A stretch of 64,000 nucleotides of DNA from Cephalopachus bancanus (GCA_027257055.1 JAPVLO010000962.1:186001-250000); one strand, 5' to 3'; positions 1 to 12,589 are shown, counted from the stretch's first letter. Program-made: numbers and translations. The notes: generated by a model not told the origin, from the sequence alone.

Positions 1-886
1 GCTTGAGATGGTCAACCAACTAGGGGAAGGAGCCTGGGCCTCAGCCCCTACAGAGCATTTTACTTTGTTTAGGCCATTGTTTTTTGTTGTTTTTTCATAT
101 TTTTCAATCACTTAGATGGACCTATAACCTAAATAATAGAGTGACTATACAAAAATACATCCATAAATTTATAACCACACTGGCATTCTTTGTTGCAAAC
201 ACTGCCTTAAATCTTTACATTTCGTTGAAACAAGTTCACTGTCTTATGCTGTCAATATTTCAGTGACTTTCAAATGCTACTTGCTGTATTTTAGAAGACA
301 ATGTCATGATCACAAATGCACTAGACAAATCTGTAGAGAATGAGGATGTTTATAGTGCTACTTTGATCTGTAAAGCACTTGTTCTTTGGAAAGCAAGCAT
401 GTACTTTTAAGATGAAATGTTTATGCCCTGTCCAAATGTACAGTCAATATTAAGTAAAAACAAGAAAATAGAGAATAGTTGATGGTTTTAGTTTTAATAA
501 AATTATAATAGAGACTGAGAACCAAGACCACTAACATATATAATCACTTCATTTTAACAAAGAGAATTGTTCAAAAAGTAGCTGATTACTTCCTCTGTCT
601 AGACAAAATTACTTCGTTGACTATATTGAACTATGCCTAGGAAATGATTAAATTACACAATATTGAAGCCTAGTTTTCATGCAATATTAAATAATTCTAT
701 CATATTTTTCTTTCCTTTAATAATTTATTTGGAATTACAATATTTGAACCACATTTTAAGTGTGGTGTTTCATATACAAATTATGTACATTCTTCTTTTA
801 AGAAACTCGGTCTAAGTTAAATTTATAATAGGAAAATATTAACCTTGCACATGCAAAAGGTTGTTTTCTAAAAATCTGAAAGTACA
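1..886. other. Unassigned AT-rich DNA
   Basis: No gene, RNA gene or recognisable repeat was found. The short open frame at 84-266 has no family resemblance or codon signal and is treated as chance. The stretch ends at the poly-T tail of the first Alu. Confidence 0.5.
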
Positions 887-1167
887 TTTTTTTTTTTTGA
901 TTCGGAGTCTCACTCTGTCGCCCAGACTGAAGTGCAGTGGCACGCTCCCAACCACTGCAACCTGGACCTGCTGGGCTCCTGCGATCCTTCCACCTCAGCC
1001 TTCCAAGTAGCCGAAATTACAGGCACGTGCTACCACGCCCAGCTAATTTTTGATTTATTGTAGAGATGAGGTCTTGCCAAGTTGCCCAGGCGGGTCTCGA
1101 ACCCTTGGACTCAGGCAATCCACTCACCTCAGCCTCCCAAAGTGCAGGACTACAGGCTGAGCCACCA
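887..1167 (-). mobile_element. Alu SINE, lineage-specific, class N, minus strand
   Basis: A dimeric 7SL-derived SINE read backwards, starting with its poly-T tail and ending at ggctgagccacc. It keeps the acttg block in the left arm (ccaagttgcccagg on this strand), so it is class N. The flanks agtacatttttt and aatacatattttt suggest a degraded target-site duplication. Several substitutions (for example gattcggagtctc) make it one of the older copies. Confidence 0.93.
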
Positions 1168-1454
1168 AAAATACATATTTTTTTAAACATTAACCTGACA
1201 AGACTAAATGCTATATTTCAAAAGTTATAAAATATTAGAAGTAACCAAGTGGATATATGTACAGTGCTATATTAGGCTTTTATTTGTTAGTTATGTCTTG
1301 AGTGCAGGATTAGATCTGTGTTTTGTTAGTTTTTATTATTACAAAATCTACTGACTAAATAGCTCTTTATTCTAAGAATAAAAAAACTTTCAATATTTTA
1401 ATTTTTATAAGTAAAATGCAGTTGCACAAAATTTTAACAATATAATACCTTCCT
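1168..1454. other. Unique spacer between two opposed Alus
   Basis: About 290 bp of AT-rich DNA with no recognised element. It separates a minus-strand Alu from a plus-strand Alu, so it would be the loop of a roughly 280-bp inverted repeat. Confidence 0.5.
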
Positions 1455-1747
1455 GCCGGGCTCGGTGGCTCAGCCTGTAATCCCCCACATTGGGAGGCTG
1501 AGGTGAGTGGGTTGCCTGAGCCCGCCGGTTCGAGACCCGCCTGGGCAGCTTGGCGAGACCTCATCTCTACAATAAATTAAAAATTAGCCGGGCGTGGTAG
1601 CGCGCGCCTGTAGTTCCAGCTACTTGGAAGGCTGAGGCGGAAGGATTGCCGGAGCCCAGCAGGTCGAGGCTGCAGTGGCTGGGAGCGGCCACTGCACACC
1701 AGTCTGGGTGACAGAGTGAGACTCCAACTCAAAAAAAAAAAAAAAAA
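1455..1747 (+). mobile_element. Alu SINE, lineage-specific, class N, plus strand
   Basis: A full dimeric Alu with an oligo-A tail. It keeps the acttg-type left arm (gcagcttggcgagacc). Target-site duplications ataccttcc lie at 1445-1453 and about 1747-1755. The lineage linker (caataaattaaaaattagc) and right arm (gagcggccactgc) are clear. Confidence 0.95.
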
Positions 1748-1755
1748 TACCTTCC

Positions 1756-4270
1756 ACTTCATTGCTAGCACAAACTTTCCTTTGAAATCAACACTTTTGG
1801 AGCATATTATCCCTAAAATTAGAAGATGATATCAAAGTTTTCCTATTTATTCTACTTTGGAAGAAAGATCTAAAACATAGTATTTGGTCTAGTGGTGTAA
1901 TTGTGGTATAATGATTAAATTTCTTTGTTGCAGAAAATCCTGAAGAATTCAGGGTAATGATCCTTCCCTCTTGTACTGAGAGCATGATGGAGACTGACAC
2001 GGTGAAGCGTGTGAAGGGTAGAAAAGAATTTAGTATAATATAGGGTCAAAATAAAACTAAGTTTTTATTAAAAAGAAACTAGAGTTTAATGAGTTAAAAT
2101 ATGGAAAAAATTGCCCATAATATAACTATCTAGAGATAGTCATCATTCATATTTTGATATATTTTTATTTTCATGTCTACTTTAAACGTATAATTTTCTA
2201 TTATCTATATGTGTATATATTTATAAAAATATACAATTTACATTGTATTCATACTATGATGGACTGAGCATTTTCTTTTATTTTAAATATACTTTTTAGT
2301 AACTGCTTATTACTTTTTTCATAGGATTCTTGTAATCATTCTCACTTTGGAGACATTCAGAAAGCAATCACCATTTCAAATACTGTTAAGCAAGTTGAAA
2401 TTGGCATGTGGGAAATCATCAATCTATTCATTCTCTTACCTCATCTTCTTTCCAAAACAGGGGACAGTAGTTAGGGGATATTTTGACCCTATTAGTGAAG
2501 ATAAAGTTAGGCTACTTTTTGTGACTCCAATGGAAATCAGACATAGACCTAACTCCAAACACCTGTGAGTCAACACAAGATCTTGCACTTAATTTATAAT
2601 GTAATTAAACTTTGTAGCCTGCCCTGGAGCAACAAGGGCAGACAGGCCTGTGACACATGATTACAACTGAGGAAGTGCAAGTACAGGTAAATATTATGTG
2701 CTTTAGAAACACTTATTATTTTTCACTAAAAGTATTCATGCACCTCCACCACTCCCTGCCCACAGAACTGCTGAGAATGCTAGCGATTTATGAAGCAACC
2801 CACTTTTTTGTTTTGTTTTATTTACATTTTCTTATGCTTTTCTGAGTAACAGCCAAATACCTCTTTGAAGTACTAAATTATTATCTTTTAATATTAGCTT
2901 TCATTCTGTAAAAAAAAGACATGGAAAAAGTAACACAATTTGAGTAATTAAACAAAATTGCCTTTTATAAATCAAAAGTATAGTATACAACACTACTGGG
3001 ATTCAAACATATGAAAGCTCATTTGGATAGTCTTATAAAATATTTGACTTAGTATTTGTAGCATACTTTTCTAATAACATCAATTTTAGCCCAAGTTTCT
3101 AAACTTAAAAAAAATTGCCTTTCTGGATCTGACAAAAGTTTGTGCATTTGAAAGGAAAATATTTGTAAGTATGGTATTCAATTTTAACATGAATACTTAT
3201 CTTTTATATAGAACAAGTAACAAAAATTTAAAATAGTTTAATGTCAATGAATGATATAGCAAATACTTATTTTGTCATAGGTTGCTTATGCCATAAAACT
3301 TCCTATTACAATGTATCATTTACCATACACACTGCTTATCAGTTTTTAAAATGCTCTGGCTTTCTATTTTCTAAATAATTGACCCAATTTGAGTATTCAA
3401 AAATAATTAGTACTGGGATAGTGTTCTCCAGGATGATTAAAGTCATTCTTAAAATCTTATCACTCCCTTCATTCTAAGAAAATATAAAGATTTAATTAAT
3501 AAGTTGTTCTAGAATGTCAGAAATTATTACTGTGTATGTTTATATATACATACAATATAAAAACATACATTATGTATATATATGTTTTTTGCAAAACATA
3601 TATACAAAAAACACACAGTTCCACTCCCTCTCTATGCCTTGCTTGACTGAGAGGAAATATATTTTTAAAATTCTTCTGAATATGCCACATGGCACCAAAG
3701 ACCAAATACTTATACGGTGTAAATATTTACTCATTGACCAAAATGATTCATTGTTAAAATACCTCTCAGTTTGCTAGGGTCTGCATGTTTATTTAATCAC
3801 ACCTTGGTGTCCAGTGGGTCATGCCATGCTTCTGGTAAAGGGCAGAAATAAGAGAAGAGACTGGTACAAAATGTCCTGCCTATGCCCTGGTCACACCTAT
3901 GGGACAGAGAAATTAAGCAACGTATGCTGCCACTCAGCCCACCATGTATGGGATTAGGGAAATGGCTGAAAGTCTGTCTAACAATTTGCAGAGCCTGATT
4001 TTAGGGGACTCTGTGGAATGGCTAGGCTGTGATTAACAGACTTAGAGAAGTCTGTCAGTAAAAGAGATAGTAAGATTTCCACTTACCAAGTTCAGTTTCA
4101 GTAACAGCGGGACTTTAAATCCTAGGAGGAAACTGTCAGAAGAAATATAGAAAGATAACACTAATTGGGATCACTAGAATAGTGATTTATATGGGTTCTT
4201 AAGAAGAACTAGAAAACAGTGTATCAGGAACCTAATCAATGACCAAAGGCAATATAACTTACAGACAGAT
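1756..4270. other. Unassigned AT-rich DNA, probably including very old repeats
   Basis: About 2.5 kb without a supportable gene. The stretch 2140-2340 (long ATTTT/TATAT runs) and 3800-4100 (moderate GC) may be ancient repeat remnants, but no family could be named. The frame at 2347-2568 has no recognisable domain. Confidence 0.4.
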
Positions 4271-4271
4271 T

Positions 4272-4362
4272 GTTGGGGTTTAAATTGTTGCATAATTGTT
4301 TAATAACTGTGTTGGGGTTTAAATTGTTGCATAATTGTTTAATAAATTGTTTAATAACTGTG
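4272..4362. repeat. Tandem duplication, 39-bp unit with nested partial copy
   Basis: The unit from 4272 to 4310 (starting gttggggtttaaattgttgc, ending taataactgt) is repeated from 4311. The second copy contains a further internal duplication of attgtttaata before ending taataactgt at about 4362. The copies are almost identical, so the duplication is recent on the scale of the surrounding sequence. Confidence 0.9.
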
Positions 4363-4394
4363 AGGTCAGGGACTGTGATTTAAACTCTTTTTTG

Positions 4395-4480
4395 CTTCAG
4401 TGCTGCATTTATAATATGGAGATAATGGTACTTAGATTTCATGAGGTTAAGAGGATTAAATGAGGAAACTGTTCAATAAA
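4395..4480 (+). mobile_element. MIR SINE fragment
   Basis: The order gcttcag, then a tataatatggagataatggtac block, then gaggttaagaggattaaatgag matches the central MIR region (the cagtttcctcatctgtaaaatgggg to ggattaaatgag segment) in sense orientation. Divergence is high, as expected for MIR. Confidence 0.6.
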
Positions 4481-4840
4481 TATTGATAAATATTAGCAGA
4501 AATTATTGTGGCTGGGTCATCACTTTTGTCTTTTCTTTCTACACTCTCCCTTTCCCCCCCTAGTGCACTGAGGTAGCCAAGCTCTTTTGAACTTGACAGC
4601 CTTGGGGGAAGTTGTGTTGCTGGACCTAAACTAAAAGTCACCTACCCACAAGACCACCCTTTCATGCTATTTGACACCTTAAAGCTTCAGGATGAAGGAA
4701 TTAGGTAAAATGCTCATTTGGAGTAGGTAGAGAAGAAAAGAAAAATTTGAAAGTGCAAAAGAAAAGATTGGTGAGAAGACACTAAAGGTAAAAGTTAGAA
4801 AGAAGGATTCCAGAGAATTAACAATAATCATCAGAATTCT

Positions 4841-4902
4841 CAGCCTTGGTACAGTATTTCTGTCACAAGCAAACCACAAAAGCAGATTTTATGGGTCTGA
4901 AG
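4841..4902. repeat. Source copy of a 57-bp inverted duplication
   Basis: This stretch (starting cagccttggtacagtatttc, ending gggtctgaag) is the reverse complement of 7152-7208 with a single mismatch over about 57 bases. It lies in otherwise unique sequence, so the distant copy looks like a templated insertion and not two copies of a known repeat. Confidence 0.9.
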
Positions 4903-6055
4903 AACCTCTTCAGACTTATGCAGTCAAGTTTTTAGCCATGACTATTGTGGTTCAGATATTAATGAGTCTTGCTTCCTTGTCCAGACATATTTCACTGGAA
5001 TCTTGAAAGATAATGGAGCCTTAATGATGACTGACTTTGAATTTCCCACCAACCACACAGGATAAAGGCTTAGAATCAGTTTTAATGTAATGATTCAAGA
5101 TTAAAGAGTGTCTATTTCTTGTATACTTGAGTTTCTGGATTGGGATTCAGATGTTCTACATTATGATTATTAGCACATAGGTGTAAGACCTTAGATATTA
5201 GGCATAATATAAGAAATCTGGACCTTGACACTGAAATCCACTATATAGTGCTAGAGCTGAATGAATACTTTGTGAATCAAGCAGTTTGACTTTGAGAATT
5301 AGCATAAGGCTAAGCCCACAGGCAAAGACACACTGTCCGCTCTTTTGGAAGGAAGAAAAATACCAGCTGAAGTGAGCTTTCACAGTAGCTTTTTAAAAAG
5401 CATATTTTAAAAATTACTCTGCTACCTTGTAGAATAAGAGTCCTAGCTTAGTTCTAAGCATTTAAAAGAATCATTTTAATAAAAATATAAGTTAATATTC
5501 AAAGATCATTTTGTGTTTTAGTTATCAATATTAAAATAAACCCAAATAACATAACCACCATTTTTACTTGGAGATATATAGCAAATGCTTTAACCTCTAT
5601 AAAAATAAAATCTACTGAATTTCCATTACAAGCAGTTGCTTTGAGTGGCCTTAGTGAAACAAGATTAAATTAGATCTTGCCTAACACACAGTTTTATCAT
5701 ATTATTGGATTAATTAGAAGTTGGGGACATTTTCAAGAAAGCAAAACCAAAAACAACAAAAAGACAAAAAAAAAAGTTGAAACTGAAACTGGAGTCTGTC
5801 CTACAAACAATCTCAAGGTGTTGGGCTCCTGTTAGGTCAAATGCCATCATTACTGGGGCCAGGTGACTGGACCATGAGCTGCTTGCAAGATGGAAATCCT
5901 TAGACTTTTAAATTAAGGCCAGGATAGGCAGATAGCTTCCCAGATTCCTAGGAGTCAAAAAAGCACATTTACTATGAATGGTAACTGATTAAGGACAACT
6001 AAATATAAGACTGCAGTCAAAGAGCACCAAACACAGAAGAAAACAAATACTTATG
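4903..6055. other. Unassigned DNA
   Basis: No gene or confidently named repeat was seen. It includes a poly-purine/A-rich patch near 5740-5780 and moderately GC-rich sequence at 5790-5960 that could be an old element. Confidence 0.4.
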
Positions 6056-6059
6056 AATG

Positions 6060-6745
6060 AGAGTCAGCAGGAAACAGATATTTATTTGAAAACCCTAAGG
6101 ACTTCAGATATTGGAATCATCATATATAAAATATGAAATAAAAATACATGAACTGTCTAGATGAAAGCATATTATTATAAAAGAAAAAATTAACGAGAGA
6201 CTGTTCAAAACAATCAGGAAATCTGAACGACCAAAATAAATTTTAAGAAAGAAAATTATAAATATGGTAATAATAATTTTGAAAACCTTAATACATGGTT
6301 GAAGTGTAGATTTAACAGAACCAAAGAGAGAATTGGGAACTAGAAAATATATCTGAAGAAATTACCAACAATATAGCACAAAAAGAAAGGGATCAAAAAA
6401 TTAAAAGCAAGTTAAGATGTTTTGGGAAGGGAAGATCTGGCATTTTAATGTCTAATTAGAGTCCTATAAAGGTGAAATAAATGAAATGAAAAAGGGGAAA
6501 TATTTCAAGAGATGACCACCAAATACTTTCTAATACTATTGAAAGATAAAGTAAAAATAACTAACACTTAATACTACTGTAGGGAAGCACAGAAGGTAAA
6601 AATAAAAGATCATGAAAGATGACAGAAGGAAAAGACAACTCTCCTCAAAGAAATGCCAATTTCACTGACAGTTGGTTGCCAATAGCAGTAATGAATGCTA
6701 TTCATTACTTTAAAGTGCTAAGAGAAAATAAATATAAACCTGTAT
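6060..6745 (+). mobile_element. HAL1-like (half-L1) remnant
   Basis: A-rich sense-strand sequence reading aaggacttcagatattggaa, then repeated aagaaa-type coding remnants, ending gtgctaagagaaaataa. This resembles the ORF1-derived body of HAL1 elements. It is broken by many stops and indels and encodes nothing now. The family is assigned by recall of the consensus layout, so boundaries are approximate. Confidence 0.55.
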
Positions 6746-7108
6746 GTGTGTTAACCAAATAAATTTTTGTTAATCATTGCTTTAATTTCTTGGAGCTCAG
6801 TTTCAAGGACCAAGTGATTCTCCACGTTTTATGGCATATTTTTATATGTTGACATTATTCTTTTATATTAATAATATATGCTATATTTCATTTCATATTT
6901 AACTAATATATAATTTATATTTTTATTATTGCCAAGTGCAAGTCTCCTTTGCTTTTGCTTATTTTTACTTCTTTTTAGCTTGAATCCTTACTTTTATTCT
7001 ATTCCTTGCCATGGTAAGACTCTGATTATTTAATGCATATATTCTATTTACATGTATTTTGATAGAATTATAACTAATAGCAAGAATGTGAATCAATGTC
7101 AGCTCTTA

Positions 7109-7391
7109 ATACATGACCACTGGGAGAAAAGAATAACCATAACATTACTGTCTTCAGACCCATAAAGTCTGCTTTTGTGGTTTGCTTGTGACAGAAATAC
7201 TGTACCAATACTGTACAAGAGCTTGTACTGTACCAAGGCTATTATTTGGAAAACAATTTGGCAAAATCTCATAAGCATTTCCATAGCAAATGATCCAACA
7301 ATTCCACTTCTAATATGCACCAACTCGATGTCCCTAAAGGACTCTAATACATGACCACTAGGAGAAAAGAATAACCATAACATTACTGTCA
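7109..7391. repeat. Direct 44-bp repeats flanking an inverted templated insertion
   Basis: A block starting taatacatgaccactgggag and ending cataacattactgtc occurs at about 7109-7152 and again at about 7347-7391 with one difference (ctgggag versus ctaggag). Between them sits the inverted copy of 4841-4902 (7152-7208), then a quasi-palindrome (gtacaagagcttgtac, about 7212-7227) and a second tactgtaccaaggct. The structure is a local complex rearrangement inside or beside an old L1. Confidence 0.85.
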
Positions 7392-7890
7392 AAATTAAAA
7401 ACTGGAAGCAATTCACAGGAGAGTAAATAGTATAAGCAGTGAAAATGAATGAACAACAGCTACATATACCAATGTGGATGAAACTCGGAATCAATTGTGA
7501 TGCATAAAGCCAGTCAAAGATGACAATATACTCTATAATAACATTTCTGAGAACTTGGAAACAAAGTTAAAAGTACATGTTGTCTGTAGTTACATATTTT
7601 ATGTGATAAAAATAATAAGAACATGGCAGGTGGATGATAAATATAAACTTCACGGAAGTGGTTCCTTGGTTGGGAGTAGGCAGGGGAGGGAACTGGAAGA
7701 CACAGATAGAAACAAAGGTGTTGGAAACACCCTAGATCTTAATTTCAGTGATTTGTTCATGGAGATATCTATTTTGTTATTAAGCTCCATAAGTTATGTG
7801 TGTGATATGTATAATAAAGATATGTACATAATGTTTATAATGTGTCAAATATTACCTAATAACATTTTAAGAACTAAATTTAAAAGTCAC
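7240..7890 (+). mobile_element. Old LINE-1 (L1M type) 3' end, sense
   Basis: The order of landmarks matches the last part of L1 ORF2 and its 3' UTR: ggaaaacaatttggcaaaat, then ccaacaattccacttctaat, gtaaatagt, accaatgtggatgaaactcg, and a 3' UTR-like aactggaagacacagat region. It is heavily diverged and carries the rearrangement at its 5' edge. No intact frame remains. Confidence 0.7.
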
Positions 7891-7894
7891 TTTA

Positions 7895-8950
7895 CTATTT
7901 TCGAGAATTTTACTTATAGACTCCATCTACTTTATTTATAGACTCAGTCAGACTACATTTATTTTACCATATATAAGCTCCATGCGCATTTTGACATCAC
8001 TCAGGAAGATTTTGTTTTCTGTTGATCAATTTTGTTAAGGTTAGTTGATACTTTTCTGTCTCAGGCTATGCATTATTTGCAAAAAGTTAAGTACTGAAAT
8101 GCTGGTATTTAGGTAATGGCTTACTGTGCTTCTCCCTGCTTAATTGACTCTTGGTTGTATGTGCTATAATGAATGGTCCAGAAGACCAGGTTGTTTTAAA
8201 ATGCTTTCAGGTTAATTTATGCATGCTTGAGTTGAATATTTTTCTCACCTAGATGACTGAAATTTTATTTTATATCACTAAGCTTGATGAATACTGATTC
8301 AACAGATCATTGCCTCAGAGCATAAATACTCCTTGGGATATCATGATGATGATTTAGCCTGTCAACGTGGTACAGTGGAAACTAGTTACATGCTGTGTCT
8401 TTCACTCAACTTAAATCTTCCTGGAGGGAGTAAAGTCATCAGACTTGTACAACAGGATGTACCTTGCCATTACTATCTAAATTCAATTTCACGAAGTTTT
8501 TCTGAACCTATGATAATAAAACAAAGTGCCCTGTCTCTAACACTAGAGGAATAGGTGCAAAATAAGTAAAGGTTATGCAATATGAAGGTACCAATAATAG
8601 ATTACTAAAAAAAGGAAATGTAATCCAAGGGAGGAAAGCAATTCTAACTTGGTTGGGGGCTGGTGCGGTAGTGAACTTGAGAACTGAGCTAAATTTGAAA
8701 TGGATATATGATGTCATTGGTGGGTAAAGAGAATAGCGGCCTTAGAGGGCCAGGCTACATATGACTGGAGCAAAGGGCAGGAGTGTTGTGAACTCAGAAG
8801 TGACAAGGAGCCAGCGGTTCTTAGAAAACAGTGAAGTAAGGATAAACGTTTTTTAAGGGAAACTCTTCCAAAATGTTTTACTGCCTCTTACCTCATGTGC
8901 CTCCTTTTTCTCCTCCGCAATATACAATATTACTTTTTAAGATCACTTTC
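7895..8950. other. Unassigned unique DNA
   Basis: No gene or nameable repeat was seen over about 1 kb. Frames at 8333-8554 and 8508-8717 overlap on opposite strands and show no domain. Confidence 0.45.
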
Positions 8951-8952
8951 GT

Positions 8953-9235
8953 GCCGGGCTCGGTGGCTCAGCCTGTAATCCCGCACCTTTGGGAGGCTGA
9001 GGTGAGTGGATTGCCTGAGCCCGTGGGTTTGAGACCCGCCTGGGCAGTGAGACCTCATCTCTACAATAAATAAAAAAATCAGCCGGGCGTGGTAGCGCAT
9101 GCCTGTAATTCTGGTTACTCGGAAGGCTGAGGCGGAAGGATCACTGGAGCCCAGCAGGTTGAGGCTGCGGTGGCCGGGAGCGGCCACTGCACTCCAGTCT
9201 GGGTGACAGAGTGAGACTCCAACTCAAAAAAAAAA
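8953..9235 (+). mobile_element. Alu SINE, lineage-specific, class D, plus strand
   Basis: A full dimeric Alu with target-site duplications atcactttc at 8942-8950 and about 9235-9243. It lacks the acttg block (gggcagtgagacc) and has the extra C (gcacctttggg), so it belongs to class D. The tail is short (about 9 A). Confidence 0.96.
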
Positions 9236-9243
9236 TCACTTTC

Positions 9244-9690
9244 AGCCACTTCACTCTCAGCTTACAAATATTCACTGACCTCCTGTAACGCAGAGTAAAA
9301 GTGATTCTGGGGCTTGAACTCAAGTACCTCCTCCATACAATCATAATAGTTCTTGTGAACCATTGTTCCTACTAACCTCTGTAAAAGTCTTTCATCAGAA
9401 ATGAATCTATCCACTATCTCCAATCTTTGATTTGGAAGCTGGTCTTCATTTGATTTTATATGTCCTTCTTCACCACCACCATATCATATCTCTTTGCTAC
9501 TTGTTTCAAGATTCCTATCAAGTTCTGTCTGCTTCCTCCAAAATACTCCCCACATCCCTGAATAATAATTTCTTCTTCAAAATTACAATACAGAAAGTAC
9601 AACACTAAATTGTTGACAATTTGAATAACAAAAAGCAAAGTATTATAGAAAGGGAAAAATGTCAAAAATAAAATTTAAATCTTTGTGCTG
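9244..9690. other. Unassigned unique DNA
   Basis: No gene or recognised repeat was seen. The minus frame at 9456-9665 has no recognisable motif. Confidence 0.4.
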
Positions 9691-10060
9691 AAGAATGTAA
9701 GTTCAGATCAAAAGTATCATGACTTTCTCAATAGAATGTATAAAAAACTATTGTTCCAATATACATGATTTTGAAATTTCTGAACAGCATTGCTAAAAAG
9801 GATATTCAGAATTTTCTAGAGTTACAAGTCCCAGAACAATGGGTAAGAATTATTATAAACCATGCATACTTTTTAGGCTGTAGAAAAAGGCTTTCAAATT
9901 CTAAGAGAAAATTATTTTCCACCTAGGAGTCTATATCCAGAAAATTAACAACCAAGTGTGGAATGTAAATAAATCAATCATTCTCAGATATGTGAGTCCA
10001 AATAAAGCTTACAGTCCATGGAATCCTTTGTTAACATTTTATGAAGATATAATTTGGCAA
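9690..10060 (+). mobile_element. HAL1/L1-like remnant
   Basis: The segment ttctaagagaaaattatttt, then ctatatccagaaaattaac, then cattctcagatatgtgagtc follows the layout of a HAL1/L1 segment (cattctcagatatgcaagg type). It is heavily diverged. The identification is tentative. Confidence 0.4.
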
Positions 10061-10224
10061 ATTCAGAAAGCAGGCTTTAACCTAGAATTTCAGGGCAATG
10101 AAACCACTGTGGGACATCTGTGTGGAATATCTAGAATGGAAGCCATCCCAGAGGGAAGATTCTGGAGGGGGAACGCTTGAGAAGAGATAAATGATGGAAT
10201 AATAAAGCAATTAGAGATTCCTAA

Positions 10225-10242
10225 ACACACACACACACACAA
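10225..10242. repeat. (CA)n microsatellite, short
   Basis: About nine CA units followed by aaaacaacag. It is too short to be strongly unstable. Confidence 0.9.
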
Positions 10243-10249
10243 AACAACA

Positions 10250-11735
10250 GCAAAGAAAATCATATAAAAGCTCATTGCTTTCATATAAAGCAAATAAAAG
10301 AAGAAATAATTTAAAACTATTGCTGAACTGTAAAAAAACACATTTCATGCAGGGAACTTTCAGTTTCAAGTGGTCTAGAGACTAGTGATTCTGGACCCAA
10401 AGCAAAAGAAATCCAATCCCAGCACACACTGTCTGTCACAGAATGCAATCTTGGTAATACTGTAAATGCTCTTTCTTAATTACAAATTTCAGAGTTAACC
10501 AACTCTAAAACAATGATGAGTCAACTGCTGAAGGAAGTGTGGGTGTAAATACCTTGATTACATAAATGGGCTAGTGCAGCTGACAGAATTTAGAAGATAA
10601 AAAGTAAGGAGAAAAGGTGCCACCAAGGGCAGGGGAGCTTGTACCCTTATTTTAAAATGCGAGACATAAAGATATGCTATGAAATGCCGATGGGAAAAGA
10701 CTTTGTTGTTTCATTATATCATTTAAAGACACGAAGTAAAATATGAAAATTTAAAATAATAAGTAATAAATATTTGAAAAAGGACAGTCGGAAGAAGTAA
10801 AAACATTTCAAATTTAAAAAGTCATCTTTTGTATGAAAAAGTTAATGCATATTGTCCAAAGTTGACATATTAAGAAATAAAGAAATTAGCATATTATCTA
10901 GAGTTATGGAGGCAAACACCAAAAACATTAAAACCAAAATATTTTAAAGGGTCCTCTGAGGAGCAGGACTTTGGTATCATAAATAATTGCTTTTCATGTT
11001 GAGTTCTTTATTATTTGATTTGCTACTATACAGAAAAAAAAATATAGAATTGTTTTAAAAGCAATATTATGTTATTTAAATAACTGATTTTAAGTTTAAA
11101 AACCTCTTTATATTAGGTATCTAAGTGAGTCTGTTTTCAAACATTCAAGACAAACTCATAAAACCAAAATGTGTGACTATTTTATTTACTACAGCAAATG
11201 CTACTGTCAGAAGGAGAAAAGTCACTGGATATTGATTTGAGAGGTGATTTTCAACAAATTTAGAGAAGCAGTGGGGATCTTGAACAGAGGAGCAGTCCAA
11301 AGATTCTGTTTAGCTTTGATAGCTTCCTCGGTTCCATTTTCATAGTGAATCTTCATTACTATGCCAAAAATTCTCTTAACTACCAGATAGATACAAAAAG
11401 GTATAGGTAACTGCATACACAAATACACACACACTAACTAGTATAAACAAATTCGAACTAGTTTTATTATTGTTCTCCATTTACTTGAAACTTTACTTAT
11501 GTACAGATAATTTATTCCTGGAATAGGAGGAGAGGAAATTTAGTTTTTTAATCTCTGTAATACTGAAATAAGTAATCATGGAGTAATATGTTCACTGAAA
11601 ATATGTGACCCTCACTCATGTATAAACTAAAAGTTTCCACTGTTGATTTTAGTTAGGTTTCATTTCTTAGTCACATGACCATTGACTCTCAGTTATGTAT
11701 ATGGCTAGTGTTTTAGAGAAAATGTTTAAAATTGC
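10250..11735. other. Unassigned AT-rich DNA
   Basis: About 1.5 kb with no supportable gene. The frames at 10090-10341 and 11222-11434 (minus) have no recognisable family features. Confidence 0.4.
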
Positions 11736-11739
11736 TCCC

Positions 11740-12420
11740 CAATTTCACTTTGAACTTTTTCCTTCCCCCTCCTCAAATATCTCAGCTTTTTTGACTCATA
11801 AGTATTCAGAATTTATCACTTACTTTTTTTGGCTGTTTTCTATTGATGACTTGATCGGCCTCCTGGTCTTTATCCCTTATTTACTGAAAACTTTACCCTC
11901 CAGCTTATGGTATTCTCTCTCCTCCATCCTATCTCCACCATGTGGCCTTCCCTCCCTACTTTCTTAAAATCCATGGTCCTTGTGATCATCACTTCATTAA
12001 AACCAATTTCAACACCATTGCCTCCTCTTCCTCCATGGTCTTCATCGAAACATCTGACTTTACCCGAGTAGCTGAATATTGCTGCAGGCACATAACAGAA
12101 ACAGCTACTTCCCGGCAGCTATGACTGCAGTGCCAGAGTGGGCTTAGGACACTACTTGCCTGTTATTTCCCAGCATGCTCTCTCCCACTTTCCTAAAAAA
12201 TTATTTCCCATGCACGCTTTCCTCTTCAAACCTTCTCAAAAAGCTGATAGGTAATTTGTCACAAACTTTATAGACAAGAAGAAATAAATTGCACCCAAAT
12301 TCCCATTCAGTAGAATCACTGTATCTGAGCCCATATTTTTGCTTTCCTCGGTAGTCCTCATGTGGATGTGACTCCACCAAAGTTTCAACCTCTGTGTCTA
12401 CGCTCCCCTCTGGCATCCCT
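11740..12420 (+). mobile_element. Possible 5' portion of an L2-type LINE
   Basis: The pyrimidine-rich, TCC/CTC-laden sequence (ctccatcctatctccaccat, cctcttcctccatggtcttc) resembles the sense composition of L2 ORF2. It leads into a clearer L2 3' end at 12590-13050 on the same strand. The match here is compositional and partial. The alternative is unrelated unique sequence. Confidence 0.3.
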
Positions 12421-12589
12421 CTTGTCTTCCTAAAGACTTAGCCCATGTGATTGAGAGTTTTTTCCCCCTGAAGTGTTAATATGTCTTTGAATCAGATGAT
12501 TCTCATTAATAGACAAATACTGTATAATAATTATCTTTGGTAAAATAAAAACAAATGAGGAAAAAATGTTCCTTGACCTCATATTGTCT

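Noticed and set aside
7099..7494. 131-codon minus-strand frame
   Set aside because: It lies over the antisense of an old L1 and the rearranged segment. A chance opening.
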